NCBI RefSeq assembly: GCF_000325745.1
Contig: NC_019907.1
Span: 248,001-312,000, forward strand
Length of the DNA: 64,000 nt
Origin: Liberibacter crescens BT-1
Lineage (GTDB): Bacteria > Pseudomonadota > Alphaproteobacteria > Rhizobiales > Rhizobiaceae
Direction: 5' to 3'
Position 1 is the first letter of the stretch. Every line of letters begins with the position of its first letter. Under the pieces are notes generated by a model. The model had not been told where the DNA came from. It did no database searches and was given only the letters and a program-made list of their open reading frames with translations. Shown here in pieces: positions 9,001 through 18,347 of this stretch. The translations under genes and the position numbers were made by a program.

Positions 9001-9933
9001 ATGGCGATTACTAACAGTCGTTGTACAATATGCAATGCGGCGAATATATTCCTTCATAAGTTCAGAATAAAGGACTTTTTTAAGCTTCTAAAGCCGCGGG
9101 TTATGTCACTTGTCGTATTTACTTCTTTAGCGGGACTTATCTTAGCTCCAGGTCATATTGGTATTATAAAAGGGATGATAGCTATTTTTTCTATTGCTAT
9201 GGGTGCAGGTGCGTCTGGTGCTTTGAATATGTGGTATGATGCTGATATTGATAAAATGATGTTGCGCACTGCATTACGTCCTATTCCAACAGGTAAGATT
9301 ACACCGCGTGAGGCATTCGTATTTGGTTCGTTAATATCAGTACTATCTGTTATGATCATGGCCTTGTTCATTAATTGGATGTCAGCAATCCTTTTGTTAC
9401 TTGCTATATTATTTTATGTAGTAATATATACCATTTGGCTTAAGCGTTCTACTCCGCAAAATATTGTCATTGGAGGTATTGCAGGAGCTTTCCCTCCTAT
9501 GATTGGTTGGAGCTCTGTTACTGGGGGCCTATCTTTAGAGAGCATGATCATGTTTGCTATCATTTTTTTATGGACACCTCCTCATTTTTGGTCTCTCGCT
9601 TTATTTACTATGAAGGACTATGCTGCTGCTGGTATTCCTATGCTTCCGAATGTAGCAACAGAAAAAGCTACCAAAGTACAAATTCTCATTTATGCAGTTT
9701 TAACAGCATTAACCGGGGTATCTCCTTATTTATTTGGCTTTGCAAGATCTTTATATGCCTTCAGCGCGGTTGTTCTTGGATGTATGTTGGTATATTTTTC
9801 ATTGCGTATTTTTTTTATACCTGAAGGAGATAAAAAAATGGTACCTGCCAAAAAATTGTTTAAATTTTCAATAATATATCTTTTTGCCCTTTTTGCGGCA
9901 TTAATGATTGATCATTTAATCATTATAGGCTGA
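9001..9933 (+). CDS. ctaB: Protoheme IX farnesyltransferase (heme o synthase)
   Basis: A UbiA-family inner-membrane prenyltransferase of 310 residues that attaches a farnesyl group to protoheme to give heme o. The prenyl-diphosphate/Mg site is visible as [20 protein letters not shown], with a second conserved part at [10 protein letters not shown]. About eight helices. I chose the ATG at 9001 (GAGAGAT just upstream); a TTG at 8944 would add 19 non-hydrophobic residues. No oxidase subunit genes flank it here, so the heme o probably serves a quinol oxidase encoded elsewhere. Confidence 0.93.
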   Translation: MAITNSRCTICNAANIFLHKFRIKDFFKLLKPRVMSLVVFTSLAGLILAPGHIGIIKGMIAIFSIAMGAGASGALNMWYDADIDKMMLRTALRPIPTGKITPREAFVFGSLISVLSVMIMALFINWMSAILLLLAILFYVVIYTIWLKRSTPQNIVIGGIAGAFPPMIGWSSVTGGLSLESMIMFAIIFLWTPPHFWSLALFTMKDYAAAGIPMLPNVATEKATKVQILIYAVLTALTGVSPYLFGFARSLYAFSAVVLGCMLVYFSLRIFFIPEGDKKMVPAKKLFKFSIIYLFALFAALMIDHLIIIG

Positions 9934-10050
9934 TATTAAAGTAGTAAATGAAGCAAACAAGGCAGTATCACAGATATGAAAGACATTAATAGCTTCATAA
10001 ATTCTATTATTTGTTGTTGTTATTGAAATTTCAGCCTACTCCAGAATGTT

Positions 10051-10120
10051 CTTCTGGATAACTGTTAATGTTTATAAACCTAAAAGAAGCTCAGCTACCA
10101 ATTCTTCTCTTTTAGGGTTT
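10051..10120. terminator. Bidirectional terminator region between ctaB and ribB
   Basis: Two hairpins lie between the convergent genes: CCAGAA/TTCTGG at 10051-10067, and a longer one with arms AAACCTAAAAGAAG (10076-10089) and its near reverse complement at 10104-10120, bulged at two points. The larger stem is flanked by T-rich or A-rich sequence on both sides, which would suit termination in both directions. Confidence 0.5.
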
Positions 10121-10202
10121 AGCATAAACACGGTATGGTTTAAATTATTTATCATAATAACATTTTTAGATTAATCTTTAACTGATATCTTTGAAAATAA
10201 GA

Positions 10203-11297
10203 TTATTTGTGTATTGTAATTCCATAATTCTTTAGATCAGAAGGGTAATGAGTATTTGTACTCAGTATTTTTACGGAAGTAATACAAAGATTTTTTAATA
10301 TTTGTGCAATGAGACCGGTTTCTTGTGATTTTTGATTTTTAGACCCATTATTTTCTTTAATGGGAGGTGTTTGAAAAGGAGAAGAAATCGTTTTTATTGT
10401 TTCATGGTCAGAAAAGTTATTGCGTAAGTAAATTATTATGCCTTTTCCTTCAATAGATATTTGATTAAGATAATAGTCAATGGGGCTTTTTTTAAGCAAG
10501 ATGTCTTCTACAAAATTTTCTCGATGGACATATACAGGGATAGGTGTATTTAGGCTATTTTCTATATCACCAACAATAAGTACTGTATGTACTAAAGTAC
10601 TTTTGGGTAAACAATAAGTATTTACTTGTATAGTTCCTATAGATGTTTCTGTTTTGCACGAGGATTTTAATATAATTAAATGTTCCTCTCTTTGACGCCA
10701 AATGATAATATCAGAAACAGAAATAATCTTTAAATTATGTTTTTTTGCGAAATCAAAAACTTCCTTTCCCTCTTTCACAGTTCCATTATCATTAACCAGT
10801 TCACAGATAACGGCGATTGGTGGTAGTTGTGCTAGTTTGCACATATCTACAGAGGCTTCTGTATGACCTGAACGAGTTAAAACCCCACCTTCGCGTGCTA
10901 TTAGTGGGAAAATATGTCCTGGTCGAGTAAAGTCAGAAGGCTTACTATTAGGATTGGCAAGATTTTGTACTGTACGAGTTCTGTCAGACGCAGATATTCC
11001 TGTAGTGATTCCGTCTTTGGAATCAATGGATATCGTAAATGCAGTGCTATGAATTGATTCATTGCTTGCTACCATTAAATTAAGATGAAGCCTGTTTGCT
11101 TCTGTATAAGGCATTGGTGTACATACAATACCAGAAGTATGGCGAATAATGAAAGCCATTTTTTCAATTGTACAATGAGTAGCCGCAATGATTAAATCAG
11201 CTTCATTTTCACGGTCATTTTCGTCAGTTACAATAACTATTTCGCCTTTGCCAAAAGCTTGTATGGCATCAGAAACTTTTTGCTGATTAAATAACAT
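10203..11297 (-). CDS. ribB: 3,4-dihydroxy-2-butanone 4-phosphate synthase with degenerate GTP-cyclohydrolase-II-like tail
   Basis: The N-terminal 205 residues are a clear RibB domain, which turns ribulose-5-phosphate into the four-carbon precursor of riboflavin: acidic motif [12 protein letters not shown], then [10 protein letters not shown] and [15 protein letters not shown]. Residues from about 210 to 364 resemble a GTP cyclohydrolase II domain only weakly ([13 protein letters not shown]) and lack the zinc-binding cysteines, so that activity is probably absent, as in many alphaproteobacterial RibBA-like proteins. I start at the ATG at 11297, where the family begins; it overlaps the aroC stop by 11 bases, suggesting coupled translation. 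Confidence 0.9.
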   Translation of the reverse strand: MLFNQQKVSDAIQAFGKGEIVIVTDENDRENEADLIIAATHCTIEKMAFIIRHTSGIVCTPMPYTEANRLHLNLMVASNESIHSTAFTISIDSKDGITTGISASDRTRTVQNLANPNSKPSDFTRPGHIFPLIAREGGVLTRSGHTEASVDMCKLAQLPPIAVICELVNDNGTVKEGKEVFDFAKKHNLKIISVSDIIIWRQREEHLIILKSSCKTETSIGTIQVNTYCLPKSTLVHTVLIVGDIENSLNTPIPVYVHRENFVEDILLKKSPIDYYLNQISIEGKGIIIYLRNNFSDHETIKTISSPFQTPPIKENNGSKNQKSQETGLIAQILKNLCITSVKILSTNTHYPSDLKNYGITIHK

Positions 11298-12406
11298 TTT
11301 TTTTCTCGAATCTTGGATTACCTGTCTGTCCTCTATCACGAAGATAATGGTCAGCTAAAGCGCATGCTAACATTGCTTCCCCGATCGGTACTGCACGGAT
11401 GCCTACACAAGGATCGTGTCGACCTTTTGTTTTTATGAAAATCTCTTTTCCAGTTACATCAATAGAAGGTTGTTCAGTTGGGATTGAAGATGTTGGTTTG
11501 ACAGCAAATCTAACAATTATTGGTTGTCCAGTGGATATGCCACCTAAGATTCCGCCAGCATGATTTGATGAAAATGCTGGTTTTCCATGAGTATCAATGC
11601 GCATATGATCTGAGGTTTCTGTCCCCGTCATAGATGCTATTGAGAATCCGTCACCAATTTCCACACCTTTTACAGCATTAATGGACATAATGAGCGCTGC
11701 TATGTCTTGATCAAGCTTCCCGTAAATAGGAGCTCCTAGTCCTGCAGGAACATTTTCAGCTACAATTTCAATGATAGCCCCCACAGAAGATTTTTCTTTG
11801 CGGATTTTGTCAAGATAGTCTTCCCAAACAGATATAATTTGTAAGTCAGGAGAAAAAAAACGGATTCTGGTCTACTATTTTCCAATCCCATCGAGAGCGA
11901 TCAATCTTATGAGGTCCAATTTGGATCAGTGCTCCGCGAATAGAGATGTCAGGAATTATTTTCCGTGCTAAAGCACTCGCTGCTACACGTGCCACTGTTT
12001 CTCTTGCTGAAGAACGTCCGCCACCACGGTAATCACGGAGACCATATTTAATATTATAAGTGTAATCTGCATGGCCTGGTCGGTACATATTAGAAATTTC
12101 TTCATAATCTGCAGAATGTTGATCAATATTTTCAATGATCATTGAAATAGGTGTGCCAGTTGTTATGAGTGTTTCCCCATCTTTCTCTGATATGACTCCT
12201 GATAGGATCTTGATAATATCATTTTCTTTTCTTTGTGTAACAAACCTTGATTTCCCTGGTTTTCTTCGATCAACCCAATATTGTACTTCATCAAGTGTAA
12301 AGTGAATTCCAGGAGGACAACCGTCAATAACACATCCCAAAGCTGCTCCATGACTTTCTCCCCAAGTTGTAATACGAAAAAGATGTCCGAATGTATTATG
12401 TGACAT
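11287..12406 (-). pseudogene. aroC: Chorismate synthase, frameshifted in a homopolymer
   Basis: Chorismate synthase makes chorismate from EPSP, the last shikimate step. The N-terminal part starts [20 protein letters not shown] at 12406 (AAGGAG 7 bases upstream) and contains the arginine-rich [18 protein letters not shown] signature. The frame ends prematurely at 11846, just after a run of eight T on the coding strand (plus-strand A8, 11853-11860). Deleting one T joins it to the downstream frame through [20 protein letters not shown] and continues to the stop at 11287, giving about 372 residues, the normal length with all conserved blocks. So it is one gene with a one-base insertion: error, true decay or slippage. 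Confidence 0.9.
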
Positions 12407-12565
12407 AATTATCTCCTTCTTGGAAATTTTTAAATGAATGATATAGTATAACAACGCTATATAAAAATAACAAAAATAAAGGAAGTTTTGTTTTTAAGAC
12501 AAGATATCCTATAAGCAGGGATATATGTCTTGTCTATAGTTATGGATAATTTTACAGTAATGCGA

Positions 12566-13033
12566 CTATATACCTACTTTAATATGTCGTTTTCTTAGAA
12601 AAAACTCTTGAAGAATTTTTTTTGTTTGATATATTTCAATTCCTGAATAAACATCTGGCTTATGGTGGCATGTTTTTTGGGAGTAAAAACATCCATGATT
12701 TTCAATGCCTCCACTTTTGGGATCGTTTGTTCCATAGTAAAGTCTTCGTATTCGTGCAAAAGAAATAGCAGCAGCGCACATTGCGCATGGTTCTAAGGTT
12801 ACATAAAGGTCTGCTCCTGTTAAACGTTCTTGAGAAAGGATTTGGCAGCCCATGCGGATTGCTAGAATTTCGGCATGTGCAGTGACATCATTTAATTCTT
12901 TCATTCTATTGCCTGAATAGCTAATCACCTTATTATTCAGAACAATAACGGCTCCAATGGGCACTTCATCTCTTGAAGCAGCCTTGTGAGCTTCTTCTAT
13001 GGCAATAGACATAAAATGATTTTTTTTGATCAC
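12566..13033 (-). CDS. tadA: tRNA-specific adenosine deaminase
   Basis: A 155-residue zinc deaminase that converts A34 to inosine in tRNA-Arg(ACG). The cytidine-deaminase fold motifs are present: HAE in TAHAEILAIR (zinc histidine and catalytic glutamate) and PCAMCAAA (two zinc cysteines). Length is usual for TadA. The start is uncertain: GTG at 13033 or ATG at 13012, neither with a strong ribosome site. It is divergent from the pseudouridine synthase gene. Confidence 0.92.
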   Translation of the reverse strand: MIKKNHFMSIAIEEAHKAASRDEVPIGAVIVLNNKVISYSGNRMKELNDVTAHAEILAIRMGCQILSQERLTGADLYVTLEPCAMCAAAISFARIRRLYYGTNDPKSGGIENHGCFYSQKTCHHKPDVYSGIEIYQTKKILQEFFLRKRHIKVGI

Positions 13034-13163
13034 GAGAGAATTTTTTTAGAGGTTTATTTTGAAAGTTAATATACTATCATTAATATGATTAGCAAAAAAT
13101 AATCAATGGATTTTAAAAAACATACTAAACCTTTTGAAAAATATTGCGAAAATTAATTGAATA

Positions 13164-14540
13164 ATGATTTCGCATCTAAAAATAGAGTCCTTAAAGAATA
13201 TGGAACCTGAACAAATCATTTTACAATCTGGTAGAATATCAAAATTTATAGCACGTGCTGGGATTGCTTCTCGACGTGAGGTAGAAAACATGATAAAACA
13301 AGGACGTGTAAAAGTAAATGGTATGCTCTTGGATACACCAGTAATCAATGTTACGTCTGAGGATCAGATAGAAATTGATGGAAAAGCTCTTCGAAAAAAA
13401 GATAAGACGCGTCTTTGGCTTTATTATAAGCCTTCTGGTTGTGTAACTACTAATTTTGATCCTGAGGGACGTCCTACTGTATTTGAGCGGTTACCAGATA
13501 ATCTGCCTCGTGTTATAACAATTGGCCGACTAGATATTAATACTGAAGGACTTTTGCTTCTTACAAATGACGGAGGTCTTTCTCGTATTCTTGAATTGCC
13601 TTCTACAGGTTGGTTGCGGCGATATCGTGTGCGTGCTTATGGACATATCGATCAGAGTAAGTTGGATAAACTAGCAACAGGCTTGACAATTGACGGTATC
13701 GTTTACAAATCTATTCAGGCTACTCTTGATTCAGTAAAAGGTTCAAATGTTTGGATCACTATGGGATTACGTGAAGGGAAGAATAGAGAGATTAAAAAAA
13801 TTTTTGAAGTTCTTGGTTTGAAAGTAAATCGTCTTATTCGTATTTCTTATGGGCCTTTTCAATTAGGAGAAATGTCAGAAGGAGATATCATAGAAGTCCG
13901 AAGTAGGGTACTGCGCGATCAACTTGGTCCAAATCTTGTTGAACAAGCAGGAGTAAGTTTTGATGCGCCAGTTTATTGTTCTGAAGTGGCTGTACAGAAT
14001 AACGTTAGGAAAGCCCCCATTAATAATTATAATACCGTTCATTATAAAAACGATAGGAAAAGAGATAGAATAACAGATAAGCCTCGTGAAGAAATTCGTT
14101 CTTCTCTTTGGGCAAAACGTACGAGTCGTTCTTCTAATATTTGGAGAGCTCCAGATATTTATTCAAGTCGTTTTACGAAGGTGGGGACAGATCTCAGAAA
14201 GAAGTCATTTAAGGATACAAAGCAAGAAAAACCTTATACAGATTTATCTTTTGTTAAAGGCAGTAAGAATATAAAATTTTTGAATAAAGAGCATAGGAAA
14301 AGGGATTATATTCATGAAAGTGAGGATAAAGCACATAAATATCATAAAAAACATCAAGGCAATCATAGGTCTCAATTTTCTGGAAGAGTAAAATATAATA
14401 AAATTATAGGAGAAGAGAATCATCAAGGAAGACGTTTTTCTGGAGAAGGTAATAAAGAATTTTCACCGAAAAGAATAGATTATAAAGAAAGTATGAATCC
14501 TAAAGGTAGAAATAAGAAAGATGAGAATCGTTGGAGGTAA
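13164..14540 (+). CDS. RluB/RsuA-family rRNA pseudouridine synthase with long basic C-terminal tail
   Basis: An S4 RNA-binding domain lies at about residues 22-70, followed by an RsuA/RluB catalytic domain with the aspartate motif GRLDINTEGLLLLTNDG near residues 120-135. It probably isomerises a uridine in 23S rRNA (RluB type). Residues from about 265 to 458 form a low-complexity tail rich in Lys, Arg, His and Ser, predicted disordered; related rhizobial enzymes also have variable basic tails. The start may instead be the ATG at 13200. The 3' end overlaps rsmD by 20 bases, so the two are co-translated. Confidence 0.88.
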   Translation: MISHLKIESLKNMEPEQIILQSGRISKFIARAGIASRREVENMIKQGRVKVNGMLLDTPVINVTSEDQIEIDGKALRKKDKTRLWLYYKPSGCVTTNFDPEGRPTVFERLPDNLPRVITIGRLDINTEGLLLLTNDGGLSRILELPSTGWLRRYRVRAYGHIDQSKLDKLATGLTIDGIVYKSIQATLDSVKGSNVWITMGLREGKNREIKKIFEVLGLKVNRLIRISYGPFQLGEMSEGDIIEVRSRVLRDQLGPNLVEQAGVSFDAPVYCSEVAVQNNVRKAPINNYNTVHYKNDRKRDRITDKPREEIRSSLWAKRTSRSSNIWRAPDIYSSRFTKVGTDLRKKSFKDTKQEKPYTDLSFVKGSKNIKFLNKEHRKRDYIHESEDKAHKYHKKHQGNHRSQFSGRVKYNKIIGEENHQGRRFSGEGNKEFSPKRIDYKESMNPKGRNKKDENRWR

Positions 14541-15084
14541 GTTTCGAGGTCGTATTCTTTCTGGCTCTGAGAGTAATCATATTCGTCCAACACGCAGTCA
14601 AACAAGGGAAGCGCTTTTTAATATTTTAAGTCATGTTTATCCTGAAGCGTTAAATGCGACATATATGGTTGATATGTTTGCTGGTGTAGGTTCTATAGGA
14701 CTTGAGGCGTTATCTCGAGGTTGTCGTTACGTTTTTTTTATTGATAATAACATCAAAAGTTTGAATGTCATTCGCAAAAACATTAGTGTTCTGGGAGTAG
14801 AAGAGCATACGAAAGTTCTATTGTGGAATGTTGTTAATATACAAAAATTAAGGATAATAAAGCCATTTCAGTTTATTTTTTTGGATCCACCGTATGGAAA
14901 GAAACTAGGAGAAAGGGCTTTGGAATCAGCGGAAACCGGTGGATGGATTGCACCAGGTGCTTTGGTCGTCCTTGAAGAGCATATTGATGCTGATCTTTCG
15001 CTGAGTTCAGTATTTAGAATGCTTCAAAAGCGTAGATTTCGTGATACACAGATGCATTTTTTTCGATATTGTCCGAAACAATAA
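14521..15084 (+). CDS. rsmD: 16S rRNA (guanine966-N2)-methyltransferase
   Basis: A 187-residue SAM-dependent methyltransferase acting on the 30S subunit. It starts MRIVGGKFRGR, has the SAM-binding stretch MVDMFAGVGSIGLEALSRG at about residues 48-66 and the N6/N2-methylase motif FLDPPYGK near residues 120-127. Length matches RsmD. It overlaps the preceding pseudouridine synthase gene by 20 bases; two rRNA-modification genes in one unit is the usual rhizobial arrangement. Confidence 0.92.
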   Translation: MRIVGGKFRGRILSGSESNHIRPTRSQTREALFNILSHVYPEALNATYMVDMFAGVGSIGLEALSRGCRYVFFIDNNIKSLNVIRKNISVLGVEEHTKVLLWNVVNIQKLRIIKPFQFIFLDPPYGKKLGERALESAETGGWIAPGALVVLEEHIDADLSLSSVFRMLQKRRFRDTQMHFFRYCPKQ

Positions 15085-15340
15085 TCCATTTTTCTTCTAA
15101 AGGAAAGAAAAGGAACAGTCTGTTGAAAGACAGGTAAGATTTGTGAGGAGTATATTTTTTTGTATATTGGATATGATAGTTATGATCTAAATAAGAATTG
15201 TTGTGTTTTCATTTAGAGATTTCAAGGCTTAATTCTGAATTATAAATCTGCTATCAGAGCTAATTCCTGATAGACTTCGCTGTGATTGAGTGTATGGTAT
15301 ATGTTAAAATTATTAAATAATGTAAATGAAAGTTTGAAGT

Positions 15341-16684
15341 ATGCTGCCTGATGTTCTTTCAGCTTCTCTTATAGATCGTGCTTCTAAAATTGTTCATCTT
15401 GCCTTGAAATCTGGTGCTGATGCTGCTGATGTAAAGGTTCTGTATTCACGCGATAAAAGCTTTTCAATCCGTCTTGGAAAAACAGAAGGTATAGACACTT
15501 CTGAAAATAGTGTTTTGTCTTTACGTGTATTTGTAGGGCAGAAGGTTGCAACAGTTTCGACTAATCATACTTTTGATATTGATCTATTAGTTGAAAGAGC
15601 TGTTGATATGGCTAAGGTATCGTTAAAAAATCCTTTTATCTCTTTAAGCGACAAAAATGATCTTGCTCATCATTATCCTGATTTAGATTTATTTGATCCA
15701 GTGACAGTTAATGATAATGATTTACGTGATAGTGCATTGGCAATGGAAGGAGCAGCTCTTTCTGTTCCAGGTGTTAGTAATTCATTAGGCTCATCGGTTT
15801 CTATGAGCATGCAAGGGATAGCTTTGGTAACCTCTCATGGATTTTCAGGTTTTTATATGAAAACAAATTTTTCTCGTTCTGTTAGTGTCATTGCTGGAAA
15901 AGGGATTAACATGGAACGTGATTATGACTTTGATAGTTGTGTTTTCTATTCTGATCTTCGAAATACAGAAGAGATAGGATATCGTGCAGGAAACTTTGCT
16001 GTACGACGGCTTAATCCACATAAAATGGATACCGGTTCCTATACTGTTGTATTCGATGTTCGTGCAGCGCGCAGCCTTGTACACGCTATAATAAATACCA
16101 TTAATGGAGAAGCTATTGCCCGTAAAACAAGTTTTTTATGTGATAGCATGGGAAAACAGTGCTTTTCTAGACATATAACTCTTATTGATGATTCTTTTGT
16201 AAAGCGTGCTTCTTCCTCTCGTCCATTTGATGATGAAGGTATTTCACAGGGTTGTTTAATGTTGATAAAGGATGGTGTGCTTACCAATTGGTTGTTATCT
16301 CATTCATCTGCTTGTGAGCTTGGTTTGCGTACGAATGGTCGGGGTGTTCGTTGTGGTTCATCTGTTGTTGCAGGTTCCACGAATGTTTTTCTGGAGCCTG
16401 GTGAGGCTACGCCTGAAGAACTGATAAGGAACATTAAAAAAGGATTTTATGTCACTGAATTAATTGGGCACGGTGTTGATTTAATTACAGGTCAATATAG
16501 TCAAGGGGCTTCTGGCTTTTGTATTGAAAATGGTCAGTTGACATATCCTGTTTCAGGCGTAACGATCGCGTCTAATTTGAAAGAGATGTTTATGTCTGCT
16601 GTTCCTGCGAATGATATAGATCGTCGCTATAAAATTTCTACGCCTACATTAGTTATTGATAATATGACATTGGCAGGTCAGTAA
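15341..16684 (+). CDS. pmbA: Metallopeptidase subunit PmbA/TldE
   Basis: The non-catalytic partner of TldD. At 447 residues it has the PmbA family architecture, including ADAADVKVLYSRDKSFSIR near the N-terminus, NGRGVRCGSSVVAGSTNVFL, and the C-terminal LIGHGVDLITGQYSQGASGF block; the zinc HExxxH motif is absent, as expected. The TldD partner is encoded at 6497-7915 on the other strand. It is followed 32 bases later by the CysQ-like gene, probably in one transcript. Confidence 0.93.
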   Translation: MLPDVLSASLIDRASKIVHLALKSGADAADVKVLYSRDKSFSIRLGKTEGIDTSENSVLSLRVFVGQKVATVSTNHTFDIDLLVERAVDMAKVSLKNPFISLSDKNDLAHHYPDLDLFDPVTVNDNDLRDSALAMEGAALSVPGVSNSLGSSVSMSMQGIALVTSHGFSGFYMKTNFSRSVSVIAGKGINMERDYDFDSCVFYSDLRNTEEIGYRAGNFAVRRLNPHKMDTGSYTVVFDVRAARSLVHAIINTINGEAIARKTSFLCDSMGKQCFSRHITLIDDSFVKRASSSRPFDDEGISQGCLMLIKDGVLTNWLLSHSSACELGLRTNGRGVRCGSSVVAGSTNVFLEPGEATPEELIRNIKKGFYVTELIGHGVDLITGQYSQGASGFCIENGQLTYPVSGVTIASNLKEMFMSAVPANDIDRRYKISTPTLVIDNMTLAGQ

Positions 16685-16716
16685 TTCGTAGTCTCTTGTC
16701 TCGAGGAAGTATATTC

Positions 16717-17487
16717 ATGAATGACTGGAGTGATGATCTTAATATAATTAGGTTTGCAGCACGTGAAGCTGGACAAATAGCGATGAAATATTTTTGTCGG
16801 TCCCCTAAAGTTTTCAGAGAAAAAGAAGGAGGATCGCCAGTAAGTGATGCTGATATAGCTGTTAATTCATATCTTGAGAGTTTTCTTCGTCCTTTACGTC
16901 CTTCTTATGGATGGTTATCAGAAGAAACAGATGATAATTTTGAGCGGTTAGCTCATGAAACTCTGTTTATTATTGATCCTATTGATGGGACAAGAGCATT
17001 TATCCTAGGAGATAGAGCTTGGTGTATTAGTATTGCAGTTGTTCATCAGGGTCGTCCTGTTGCTGGTGTAATAAATGCATCAGCTCTTGGGCAGGAATTT
17101 TATGTTTGTCTTGGCATAGAATCTAGTTGTGATGGGAAAAATATATCGGTATCATCTTCTTCAATTGGTGATAATTTGGTTGTAATGGCTGAAGAAGGGG
17201 ATTTAGTTTCATGTATTAATTGTGAACTTATTCAATGTATTCCGTCTTTGGCATTGCGATTATCTATGGTAGCAGATGGAAGAATAGATGCTGCTTTGGT
17301 TCGGCGTAATGCCAGTGATTGGGACTTGGCTGCTGTTGATTTATTGCTTGAGCGTGCTGGCGGTGCTTTAGTAAACTTGGATGGTCAATCCTTGATATAT
17401 AATCGCTCTCATGTTAAGCACGGAATTTTGATTGCTTCTGCTAAACGTCATTTGCCAACATTTTTGGATCAGTTATCTACTTTATAA
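16717..17487 (+). CDS. cysQ: Inositol monophosphatase family protein, probably 3'(2'),5'-bisphosphate nucleotidase
   Basis: A Mg-dependent, Li-sensitive-type phosphatase of 256 residues. The metal-binding motif DPIDGTRAFI (near residues 86-95) and the second acidic motif SDWDLAAVDLLLERAGG are intact. Its neighbour, the DUF4170 gene, and the pmbA gene upstream are the usual context of the rhizobial CysQ-type member, which would remove PAP; a simple inositol monophosphatase is the alternative. The ATG at 16717 is preferred because GAGGAAG lies just upstream. Confidence 0.85.
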   Translation: MNDWSDDLNIIRFAAREAGQIAMKYFCRSPKVFREKEGGSPVSDADIAVNSYLESFLRPLRPSYGWLSEETDDNFERLAHETLFIIDPIDGTRAFILGDRAWCISIAVVHQGRPVAGVINASALGQEFYVCLGIESSCDGKNISVSSSSIGDNLVVMAEEGDLVSCINCELIQCIPSLALRLSMVADGRIDAALVRRNASDWDLAAVDLLLERAGGALVNLDGQSLIYNRSHVKHGILIASAKRHLPTFLDQLSTL

Positions 17488-17495
17488 TAAAAAAA

Positions 17496-17920
17496 TTATA
17501 ACTCATTGATTTTATTACGTTTTTTCTTTAAATCCCGCACCTTTTTTGGGGTTTCTGTTGTGCTGGCTCCTGCATTTGCAGCAATGGTTGCCCCTGCTTT
17601 ACGTAAGCCGTGAGTTCGACATTCGTCTGGTAAACCTGCCTCCTTGCCTTCGTTCCAAAAGGATGAAAAGAGCGATATTTCTCCACTTCCCCAAACCCCA
17701 GTGCCCGTATCATGGTGCGAATTGACCAGGGAGGTGCCTTTATAGCGATGCAAGCGATGCAGTGTGATGGCCGATTTCATATAGGCACTCGTGTATTCAT
17801 AAAATGATGATGAACTTTGTAGAGAATTAAAGTCAACAAAAGGTGCGGTATACACCTGAAATTCCTTAATGAAATCAACACCCCTAACAGGGTGCGGGAT
17901 GTTAAGTCTTTGATTTTAAA
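17496..17920 (-). pseudogene. Degraded phage-type tyrosine recombinase (integrase) fragment
   Basis: A minus-strand frame of 119 residues carries the recombinase segment GLPDECRTHGLRKAGATIAA, whose HGLRK is the catalytic H-x-x-R block of rhizobial phage integrases. The frame continues upstream past its GTG into HPVRGV-like residues, resembling the linker before the catalytic domain. The N-terminal domain, other catalytic residues and the final tyrosine are missing, and the sequence after the HxxR box becomes unrelated. Base composition here is visibly richer in G+C than the neighbours, consistent with acquired DNA. It sits between the CysQ-like gene and a DUF4170 gene that are adjacent in related genomes. 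Confidence 0.7.
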
Positions 17921-18019
17921 TCATCATCGTATTAATTACTTTATAAAGTAATTTTTTGTATAATATAGTTATAAAATATATTATAATTTCTTTAAAAAAC
18001 TGTTTGGAAAAGAATTGTT

Positions 18020-18250
18020 ATGAGTGATAAGTATGCCAGTGAACAAAGTTTACATCTTGTATTTGGTGGCGAGCTAGAAGATTTAACAAGTTTGAGATTT
18101 CAGGATACCAATAATATTGATGTTGTAGGTATTTTCCCTGATTATTCTAGTGCTTATATTGCTTGGAAAGCAAAAGCACATCAAACAGTTGATAATGCTC
18201 ACATACGTTATTTTATAGTAAATATACATTCTATGTTGTATGCTGAATGA
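18020..18250 (+). CDS. DUF4170 domain protein
   Basis: A 76-residue protein matching the small DUF4170 family of Rhizobiales, with the core GELEDLTSLRF followed by DVVGIFPDYSSAYIAWKAKA and a C-terminal HIRYFIVNIHSMLY. Function is unknown. Its place between a CysQ-like gene and waaA is conserved in the group, although an acyltransferase gene that often sits between DUF4170 and waaA is not present here. Confidence 0.8.
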   Translation: MSDKYASEQSLHLVFGGELEDLTSLRFQDTNNIDVVGIFPDYSSAYIAWKAKAHQTVDNAHIRYFIVNIHSMLYAE

Positions 18251-18347
18251 GATGAATATCATGGTATCTTTTATTAAAGTATTGGACAAGTACTTTGTTC
18301 TTAAAATCTCTTAGAGATATTTTGTTAGTTTTATATTGACATGAAAG

